In this document: positions 1-5,384 of the stretch, in pieces
How positions within the stretch are numbered: the stretch's first letter is position 1
Layout of the letters: every line of letters starts with the position of its first letter
Notes under the pieces: model-generated
What the model saw: the letters and a program-made list of their open reading frames with translations, nothing else
Database searches by the model: none
What the model was told of the DNA's origin: nothing
Made by a program: the position numbers and the translations under genes
Source: Balneolia bacterium
GTDB taxonomy: Bacteria > Bacteroidota > Rhodothermia > Balneolales > Cyclonatronaceae
DNA: 5,384 bases
NCBI GenBank assembly: GCA_003566395.1
Contig: PXDL01000148.1
Span: forward strand, 1-5,384
Direction of reading: 5' to 3'

Positions 1-769
1 AATCGGTATCGTCAATAATCTGCTCATAGCTGTACTCCGGAAACGACTTGGCCGGGCCGTGAAAATTGATGCGCATCGTCTCCTGTGTATAGCGTGGGAT
101 TTTTGTGAATCCCAAATCGAAATAGGAAGAATGGGGCGCAGACCTGAGGGTATCCGCGCCGAGGTAGGCCCGTATGGTTTCAAGGCCGAAGGAGTAGTAC
201 GTATTGGCAAGATGCTGCTGAGAAATACGATAGCGCCGCAGAAATCCGTCGTTATCGGGATTGACCGACACAAACCCCCAGGGATTTGGATTTTTTTCAA
301 CAAACAGGCGATTAGGCAGCACCATTTGTACCGCCTGCGCTCCGGTTCCCACCCGGCTGGCTTGCAAATTCCCGGCCAGAACCACATTACCGTGCCTGTG
401 CATGCTTTCTGCAAAAAGGGTGTCGTTCCTCAGGTCGAAGGAATCCATCTCATTGAAAATCACATCAAAGGCGATCACTTTTGCACCGGCGCGGTTCAGG
501 TTTTCCACCAGCCGGGCGTGATAGCTTGTGGGCCAGGGCCATTTACCCGGAAGCTCACTGTCCGCCTGATCGCTGATGGCAACCAGCACCACCGGAGAAT
601 CCGAGGTGTCGAGCGGACCCCGGATGCTGAACATCAGATCCGTAATTTTCAGATCCATATCGGTGAGCGGATTCGTGGCCGAAATCACCAAACTAAACAC
701 AAAACATCCGAGGCCGATAAGACAGGCGGCCGGCCATTTTCGTCTGTTCTTTTTTCCGGCTTGCTTCAT
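1..769 (-). CDS. CHASE2-domain transmembrane sensor protein, 3' end beyond window
   Basis: The minus-strand frame from the ATG at 769 is open to the left edge (256 codons, no stop). Residues 1-11 are basic (KKNRRK), and residues 12-32 form a hydrophobic membrane segment. The rest matches the CHASE2 extracytoplasmic sensor domain: an early LTDMDLKITDLMFSIRGP segment (35-52), VVLVAISD (60-67), GKWPWP (75-80), a helix leading to AGAKVIAFDVIF (94-105), WGFVSVNPDNDGFLRRY (164-180), and INFHGP (234-239). CHASE2 is known as a periplasmic sensor domain of class III nucleotide cyclases, histidine kinases and Ser/Thr kinases; it is normally followed by further membrane helices and the catalytic domain. 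Those lie off the window, so the output is unknown, with a cyclase the commonest possibility. An in-frame TAA lies about 20 nt upstream and no other ATG, GTG or TTG comes between, which fixes the start. The gene begins 10 nt after the stop of the barrel gene. The ligand is unknown. Confidence 0.9.
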   Translation of the reverse strand, partial: MKQAGKKNRRKWPAACLIGLGCFVFSLVISATNPLTDMDLKITDLMFSIRGPLDTSDSPVVLVAISDQADSELPGKWPWPTSYHARLVENLNRAGAKVIAFDVIFNEMDSFDLRNDTLFAESMHRHGNVVLAGNLQASRVGTGAQAVQMVLPNRLFVEKNPNPWGFVSVNPDNDGFLRRYRISQQHLANTYYSFGLETIRAYLGADTLRSAPHSSYFDLGFTKIPRYTQETMRINFHGPAKSFPEYSYEQIIDDTD

Positions 770-775
770 GGGGGG

Positions 776-788
776 CGGTTCAGAACCG
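776..788 (-). promoter_or_regulatory. Short inverted repeat spanning the barrel-gene stop, just before the CHASE2 start
   Basis: CGGTTC-T-GAACCG is a perfect inverted repeat (6-base arms around one base) covering the TGA stop of the barrel gene. As RNA it could form a 5-bp stem with a 3-base loop, followed by six C residues and then the ATG of the CHASE2 gene. No Shine-Dalgarno sequence is visible there. A role in translational coupling is inference; the stem is short and could occur by chance. Confidence 0.35.
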
Positions 789-3587
789 GGTAATGTACCT
801 TAGCTGCACAAAGTGGTCGTCAGGTAAAGAAAGGTCCCCGAACTGATCACCGAATCGGGTGTATTGGAGCCTGAGCAACACCGAATGATTCCGGTTAATA
901 TCGTAGCGGGCACCTCCCCCGAAGGCTGCTGTTAGGGTTTCATTTCGGGTGATGTTTTCCGGATTGGGATCGGCCGCATAATAAAGTAAAAACGGCTGTG
1001 CCAAAGCATCTGGTTCGCCACCCGGATCAAAAGTTCGGGTTATGAGCGGTGTGTTTTGCGAAACATTGGAAGACAGGGTGATGTCAGCGTTTAAATTGAG
1101 ACGATTTTCCAACAGACTGTAATCGAACCCTGCGTTTCCTCCGAAAATATTGAGCGTGCTGAGTCCGCTAATGGATTCGGACGTCACATAGTTGAGACCG
1201 GCCACCGTGCGCAGCGGAAGAGCCGTGAAGTTCGTGATTACCTGGAAACTAAACGTGTGGCTGCTGAAATCTCCGAAATCAAACACATTATCGCGGGTTA
1301 AGACACCGGAATAGTTGAGATTCAGATCGTGGTTTTGGTCAAACAGCCGGAGACTTTGAGAGATTGAACCGTTAAACTGCAGGGTGTTCAAATCACGCGG
1401 GCCCGGCCGGGTGATAACTTCTTCATCGGTAATTTCATCCACATTCCGTACAGAAGCTTGTTGAAGCTCGGCCGGGAGGAAAGGATTGTTCCGGTCCACC
1501 CTGTTGTCGCGGGTTCGGTAGCTTAATCCGCCGGAAATCCGGGGAAGGCCGCGGTCGGAAGGCAGCCAGCTCAGTCCGATGCGGTTGGTCATGGAGTACG
1601 TGGTTGCCAAACGGTTGTTTACCACATTATCCCTCAGATTTTCATGGCCCAGCGTCACAAAAAAAGAATTATCAAACATCCGGAAACGGTCGGTGATGGT
1701 GTAACCGGCAATATCCCGGCGAAGGGCCGAATTGGCGAGAGAAGCATAATCGGGGCCTATCCATCGATACTGAACCGTGAGATTGTGCCCGAAATAGTTC
1801 AAATTTAGTTGAGAGTCTCCGGCAAAAATGCCGCCCGGTACATAAGGCTCTGCACTACCGTCTTCCACTCTGTAGGGTAGCGAATTCATGTTTTCGTTAA
1901 TAATGATAAGCCAGGATAAACGATCGAAAGTATCCACCACCCCGTCACCGACCTGATATCCAAGGTCCTCGGCCCTCTCACTTGTAAGAATTCCGTTCGA
2001 AATATCATTGTTCAGCAAGCTGGCGGCCAGATCGGCTCTCCAGTTTACACGGCCGTCAGGCGAACGAAACACTAAATCGGTGGCCAGCGCCAAGTTACCC
2101 TGAGGCGGAGGAGCGCCGTCGCGAAGTTCAAGCAGCCGCGGATCGTCCTGAAGTTCCTCCCGCTGTTCGGGTGTTAGCGTGGAAAACGCCTGCTGGTCCA
2201 GGTCGGAAAAGGACCTGAACACATCAATTGAGTTTACGTCATCCTCCACCCTCAGCGCACTCAACGACCATCCGAAAACCCTCCGGCTTCCCAAACCCAG
2301 CCTTGCACCGGTAAGCCGGCGCTGATAGGTTCCCGTGCCTCCTGCTTCCGGCCCGAGCTGATAAGTAACTTCGGTAAAGGGATTTCCCTGTGAATCGGTT
2401 ACCGGATTGCCGGATTCATCTCTCACCGGCTCTTCCTCTCTCCTCAATTCACGGTAGCGGGGTGAAATGCTCCGCGCAAGCTCACCATGCAAAAACTGTA
2501 GCTGCAGGTTTTCATTCATCAGCCGGACCCCGGTGTGGACCCCGTACATACGCCGGCCTGATATCAGAAAGGAGTTTAACGTCGGATAAACGTGTCCGGC
2601 TTGAAGCTCGAACCACTTTCCGTAATTGATTTCTGCGGCAAAGCGATTCACCGGCTGCCGTCTGGGATCTTCCTGCGTTGTAAAAAGTCCGTTGAGACGA
2701 TACTGGAATTCTCCTTCCCGTCCTGAAACGCGAAAGGTGGTCCGGGCTGCCCCTTCAGATTGCCCGGAATAAGACTGACTCAGCGTAGAGACTTCTACCT
2801 GTCCCGACGGAATCATGGTACGCTGTGGTTCAGCCTGAGGGCGTAAGGCGGTGGTGGGAACACGACGTTCGGGCTGCACATCATCCCCCGTGCTAAAACG
2901 CCAGCTTAGCACATCCTGCTCGGGTCCGTCTTTCTCGGCCGTAATACGTACTTCGTGGTCTCCGGTCCGGGGAAGCTGCTTCGTATGATAGGTAATCAGA
3001 TACGGAGACACGAATGCGCTTTCGCTTACATCGGTATTGTTCAGATAAATGCGGTAGCGGATTCCCTCATAATCGTTGTTTTCGTAGAAAAATGTTACGG
3101 CAATCACAACGTCTTCGGCCCGGAGCGTACTGCCCGGCTCGGGTGACAATATCTGAAAAGCGCCAAACTCTGTAGCGCCGGACCCGGCATTTTCCGTGCC
3201 CGTATCAACCACGGGTACTCGTACGGGATTTTCAGCCGGATTCTGAGCGGGAAAGGTGACTCTGCGGCCGTCCATCAGCTCAAGATCAAGGTAGTATTCG
3301 AAATCGGCAGCGCCGGTGTCTTCCGGAGTGAAGCTTGCCGTTACCGAGCCGTTATCCGTGCGGGGCCGAATCTGTCGGAAACCGGACTCACCCGCATAAC
3401 GGTACCAAAAAACGGCATCGGCAATCTGTGCCGAGCTGAGTCCCGGTATATCAAATCTGAATTCCGCCTCTTGGCCGGCCTCCAGCAGAACCGGAGACTG
3501 ATGACGGATATCTCCCTGAGCCATAAGCGGAGACGCACAAACCGTACACAGCCCCAAAATAAAAATCAGTTGCGAAAATTGTTTCAT
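780..3587 (-). CDS. Large outer-membrane beta-barrel protein with two N-terminal Ig-like domains
   Basis: The product is 935 residues long. Residues 1-23 are a signal peptide with probable cleavage at LMA/Q, leaving an N-terminal Gln. Residues 26-127 look like a beta-sandwich (AVFWYRYAGESGFRQI, then FEYYLDLELMDGRRVTFP). Residues 143-233 look like a second Ig-like domain, beginning ILSPEPGSTL, with the strand YRIYLNNTDVS and ending LSWRF. A Pro/Arg/Gln-rich linker (about 236-262) follows. From about 265 to the end there are many alternating polar/aromatic strands with long loops, and the last strand, HFVQLRYITRF, ends in Phe, the typical C-terminal signal of outer-membrane barrels. Segments resembling recurrent motifs of uncharacterised FCB-group barrels are GHVYPTLNSFLISGRR (331-346) and WIGPDYASLANSALRRDI (609-626). 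No TonB box or plug domain is apparent, so a classical TonB-dependent transporter is unlikely. The function is unknown; a receptor, adhesin or surface scaffold is possible. The start has no clear Shine-Dalgarno sequence, but the signal peptide supports it. Confidence 0.85.
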   Translation of the reverse strand: MKQFSQLIFILGLCTVCASPLMAQGDIRHQSPVLLEAGQEAEFRFDIPGLSSAQIADAVFWYRYAGESGFRQIRPRTDNGSVTASFTPEDTGAADFEYYLDLELMDGRRVTFPAQNPAENPVRVPVVDTGTENAGSGATEFGAFQILSPEPGSTLRAEDVVIAVTFFYENNDYEGIRYRIYLNNTDVSESAFVSPYLITYHTKQLPRTGDHEVRITAEKDGPEQDVLSWRFSTGDDVQPERRVPTTALRPQAEPQRTMIPSGQVEVSTLSQSYSGQSEGAARTTFRVSGREGEFQYRLNGLFTTQEDPRRQPVNRFAAEINYGKWFELQAGHVYPTLNSFLISGRRMYGVHTGVRLMNENLQLQFLHGELARSISPRYRELRREEEPVRDESGNPVTDSQGNPFTEVTYQLGPEAGGTGTYQRRLTGARLGLGSRRVFGWSLSALRVEDDVNSIDVFRSFSDLDQQAFSTLTPEQREELQDDPRLLELRDGAPPPQGNLALATDLVFRSPDGRVNWRADLAASLLNNDISNGILTSERAEDLGYQVGDGVVDTFDRLSWLIIINENMNSLPYRVEDGSAEPYVPGGIFAGDSQLNLNYFGHNLTVQYRWIGPDYASLANSALRRDIAGYTITDRFRMFDNSFFVTLGHENLRDNVVNNRLATTYSMTNRIGLSWLPSDRGLPRISGGLSYRTRDNRVDRNNPFLPAELQQASVRNVDEITDEEVITRPGPRDLNTLQFNGSISQSLRLFDQNHDLNLNYSGVLTRDNVFDFGDFSSHTFSFQVITNFTALPLRTVAGLNYVTSESISGLSTLNIFGGNAGFDYSLLENRLNLNADITLSSNVSQNTPLITRTFDPGGEPDALAQPFLLYYAADPNPENITRNETLTAAFGGGARYDINRNHSVLLRLQYTRFGDQFGDLSLPDDHFVQLRYITRF
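2373..2420 (-). repeat. Tandem 8-residue repeat in a barrel loop
   Basis: Within the barrel protein, residues 390-405 read DESGNPVT followed by DSQGNPFT, two tandem units of the pattern D-x-x-G-N-P-x-T. The two DNA copies have diverged considerably (GGC AAT CCG versus GGA AAT CCC in the core), so the repeat is conserved at protein level and is not a recent DNA duplication. It is preceded by a charged stretch (RELRREEEPVRD) and lies between two predicted strands, so it is probably a loop on the cell surface. Confidence 0.6.
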
Positions 3588-3660
3588 AAAGGCTTAATTA
3601 GGCAGACACAGAGTCGGTTATCCCCCGGTTAACTGGTTGGCAGGTTAACAAGTGGGCCGC
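3588..3660 (-). other. 73-nt intergenic gap between the FecR and barrel genes, with a GGTTAAC direct repeat
   Basis: This is the longest non-coding stretch in the window. On the plus strand it holds two copies of GGTTAAC (3627-3633 and 3643-3649, 16 bp apart), plus a partial copy GGTTA at 3616-3620 and GGTT at 3635-3638. Because GTTAAC is self-complementary, the two full copies can also pair as a 6-bp stem with a 10-nt loop. No run of T follows, so it is a poor intrinsic terminator. I found no convincing promoter with correct spacing. An internal operator, promoter or RNA-processing site is possible. Confidence 0.4.
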
Positions 3661-4443
3661 TTACTCATCGCCGGTTTTTCTAAATCTCAGGATAATGGTT
3701 TCCACTTCCCCTTCATCGTTGATAAAGCGAAACTCCACTTCCCGGTAGTCCGGTTCTTCAGGCTCAAAAGACTGACGAATTCGTTCGAGTTCTTCGGGCG
3801 TAACATCCGATTCTGAAACCGTCATTCCGTCTTCTTGCACGTCGATACGATTTCCGGTCAGGATGGTGTAACTTTGCTCGGAATTCAGAGGCCGGACGGT
3901 CACTTCTCCCGATAGCCCGATGATGGTAGTGGAGCCGTTTTCATCCACGCGGGTGGTGAATTCGGTTCCGCGCACCGCCGCCACCGTACTGCTTGTGGAG
4001 ACTTCTTTGGTTGAATTCCGGCCGGTAACCGTGGTCAGAATCTCCCCGGCTTCCAGTGTCAGCCGCGATACGACGTTATCAGGCCCTTTCACCTCCCCGT
4101 CGAGGACAAGAAGCGAATTCGGGCGCAGGCGCACCACGCTGTTATCCATAAACTGCACCATCGCAAACCCGGACTCCCCGGTAATCAGCGAATCGGCAGC
4201 AAAAAGGGATTGAGCGGTCTCGGCACTTTTCCAGGCATCCCCGGATAGGTGCCTGACCAATACATCCGGGGCAAATCTCCGGATAACTGCAAGCGGACGT
4301 TTTTCTGAGTCTTCACCGGATGACTTAACCGTCTCGACTGCTTTTTCAGCCACAGTTCCAGGAAGGCCGGCCATAGCAGTACTTTGGGCGAAGAAGAACA
4401 TTCCCAGAATAACGATAAAAAGAGTAATTGACTTCACATTCAT
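3661..4443 (-). CDS. Secreted FecR-domain protein
   Basis: The product is 260 residues long. Residues 1-25 are a signal peptide with cleavage predicted after AMA, before G26. The FecR fold spans roughly 60-202: ADSLITGESGFAMVQFMDNS (83-102), VVRLRPNSLLVLDG (103-116), LTLEAGEIL (128-136), VSTSSTVAAVRGTEF (148-162), GLSGEVTVR (176-184) and LTGNRIDV (195-202). The VRGTEF and GLSGEV signatures are the clearest. Classical FecR regulators have an N-terminal cytoplasmic anti-sigma domain and a membrane helix; here a cleavable signal peptide takes their place, so the protein is probably fully exported and not an anti-sigma factor. The C-terminus (about 215-260) is highly acidic, with a likely beta hairpin (REVEFRF and ETIILRFR). 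The gene starts 6 nt after the stop of the upstream FN3-like gene, suggesting cotranscription. A GAGG 11 nt before the ATG, inside the upstream gene, is the only purine-rich candidate ribosome site. In domain surveys FecR domains often occur near CHASE2 receptors, as here. Confidence 0.9.
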   Translation of the reverse strand: MNVKSITLFIVILGMFFFAQSTAMAGLPGTVAEKAVETVKSSGEDSEKRPLAVIRRFAPDVLVRHLSGDAWKSAETAQSLFAADSLITGESGFAMVQFMDNSVVRLRPNSLLVLDGEVKGPDNVVSRLTLEAGEILTTVTGRNSTKEVSTSSTVAAVRGTEFTTRVDENGSTTIIGLSGEVTVRPLNSEQSYTILTGNRIDVQEDGMTVSESDVTPEELERIRQSFEPEEPDYREVEFRFINDEGEVETIILRFRKTGDE

Positions 4444-4449
4444 ATCCGG

Positions 4450-5384
4450 TTAGTCCTCACGTGTTATTTCCTGCTCGTCGAGTTGGCGAAGCAGATCTTC
4501 AAGGGCTTCCACCACGGCAGGACCGGTAAGCGGTTCCCCGTCAAGGTTGAGCGAGGCAAGTGAGAATCCGCCCCGTTGCAGGCGTTCAAGTTCTTCCCGG
4601 CCGATAAATGCTTCGAGCAACACCATAAGTTCGTCTTCCGAAACGGAATCTGCCGCAAACGAATCGCCGGCTTTAAAGTGGAAAATTTCGGACGACCGCG
4701 ACTCGGTCCCGGACGGAGTGCGAATAAGATGAAAGACCTGCCAGTAATAGATTGATCCCGGCTGCATCCTCCGTGCGCCCCCCGATGACGGGTAGTTGAA
4801 GTAGGTTCCCTTTACCAACGCATCCAGCATCTCAAACTCAAGCAAAGAGCCGTCGGTTTCCATCGGGAGGGTGGTTCCCGGCGGCACGTTCTGCTGAAGC
4901 ACCGGATTGCTACCCAGTGCAGTTTGAATGAGAGTCTCTGCAGTCTGCCCTTCGGTTTGCTCAACTACAATAATCCGGTACAGATTGCGAGGCGAACCTT
5001 CCCAGGTGAAAACCGGATATACAGACGCTACAGCCTGAGGCTCTTCACCGGGGTGGCTGCCCGGCTGAAGAAGATAGATATCCAGATCGTCGCTCATCCC
5101 CTCTACCGGCACGCTGGTTGAAGCTTCGGCTATGAGCCGTCCCTGCCCCCTCGGCCCGTCCTGAAAAATTTGAATGGTGAAGGTATAAACGAGATCAGGC
5201 AGCCTCGTGGATCCGCGAAGTTCGTTCAGGAAAGCCTCACCCTGACTTGTCAGCTCTCTGGAAAAGCTCATGTTATCGGGAATTCCCGGAAGCCCGTCCC
5301 GGAAACTGGTATTATTTCCAACCACGGCCTGCCCGGCCTGAAGTGCAAATGATTCCCGCTGATCGACTTCGACCAGCAGTCCGC
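4450..5384 (-). CDS. Envelope protein with fibronectin-III-like domain, 5' end beyond window
   Basis: The minus-strand frame is open from the right edge (first complete codon at 5382) to the TAA at 4450-4452, giving 310 residues of the C-terminal part. A GTG at 5325 could be read as a start, but the frame stays open for 19 codons upstream with similar composition and no signal peptide follows the GTG, so the true start probably lies outside. The clearest domain (about 119-238) resembles a fibronectin-III/Ig-like fold: YPVFTWEG (122-129), LYRIIVVEQTEG (134-145), a helix-like AETLIQTAL, then GSIYYWQVFHLI (209-220) and SSEIFHFKAGD (230-240). The region before it (about 64-105) has further beta strands (VYTFTIQIFQDG). 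The C-terminus (about 248-304) is probably helical and acidic, with a DGEPLTG turn. I do not recognise a named family. It is most likely exported and acts in the envelope, but the signal sequence that would show this is not in the window. Confidence 0.72.
   Translation of the reverse strand, partial: GLLVEVDQRESFALQAGQAVVGNNTSFRDGLPGIPDNMSFSRELTSQGEAFLNELRGSTRLPDLVYTFTIQIFQDGPRGQGRLIAEASTSVPVEGMSDDLDIYLLQPGSHPGEEPQAVASVYPVFTWEGSPRNLYRIIVVEQTEGQTAETLIQTALGSNPVLQQNVPPGTTLPMETDGSLLEFEMLDALVKGTYFNYPSSGGARRMQPGSIYYWQVFHLIRTPSGTESRSSEIFHFKAGDSFAADSVSEDELMVLLEAFIGREELERLQRGGFSLASLNLDGEPLTGPAVVEALEDLLRQLDEQEITRED

Noticed and set aside
59..793. A 244-codon plus-strand open frame at the left end
   Set aside because: It lies antisense to a frame with clear CHASE2 motifs, has an unnatural Arg/His/Gln/Ile-rich composition and shows no recognisable domain; it is a shadow of the minus-strand gene.
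3545..3550. Lipoprotein signal (Cys14 or Cys17) in the barrel protein's leader
   Set aside because: The residues before Cys14 (LGL) and Cys17 (CTV) do not form a good lipobox, and the LMA/Q site downstream is a normal signal peptidase I site.
3627..3649. Intrinsic terminator after the FecR gene
   Set aside because: The possible stem is only 6 bp, AT-rich (GTTAAC), with a 10-nt loop and no following T run, so termination is not supported.
3920..4213. A 97-codon plus-strand open frame opposite the FecR gene
   Set aside because: It is antisense to the conserved FecR core and is rich in Ser/Thr/Arg, as expected from a complementary reading; no domain is seen.
5323..5325. GTG as the start codon of the FN3-like gene
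   Set aside because: The frame remains open for 19 codons to the window edge, no ribosome site precedes the GTG and no signal peptide follows it; the gene is better treated as truncated by the window.

Overview
The window looks like chromosomal DNA from a Gram-negative bacterium of the Bacteroidota/Balneolota (FCB) type. This is inferred from four things: a large outer-membrane barrel protein of the kind common in that group, the near absence of Shine-Dalgarno sequences before the start codons, a mature N-terminus predicted to begin with Gln after signal-peptide cleavage, and a moderate base composition. No 16S rRNA or marker gene is present, so the assignment is tentative; Balneolaceae is my best guess.

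Layout: all four genes lie on the minus strand and are read from right to left. (1) 5384-4450 is the 3' part of a gene for a protein with a fibronectin-III-like domain; its start is beyond the right edge. (2) 4443-3661 encodes a secreted FecR-domain protein, 6 nt downstream. (3) After a 73-nt gap, 3587-780 encodes a 935-residue protein with a signal peptide, two Ig-like domains and a long C-terminal beta barrel ending in Phe. (4) After 10 nt, 769-1 encodes the N-terminal 256 residues of a CHASE2-domain sensor; its output domain is off the left edge. Coding density is very high, and no tRNA, rRNA, CRISPR array or mobile element is visible.

How they may work together (inference): the spacing suggests one operon. 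The four products are predicted to sit in successive layers of the envelope: an outer-membrane barrel with Ig-like domains, a periplasmic or surface FecR-fold protein, an FN3-like protein of unknown location, and an inner-membrane CHASE2 receptor with its sensor domain in the periplasm. This layout fits an envelope sensing cassette that ends in a cytoplasmic signalling output, most often a class III nucleotide cyclase in CHASE2 proteins, but the output domain is not in the window. None of the four can be given an established gene symbol.
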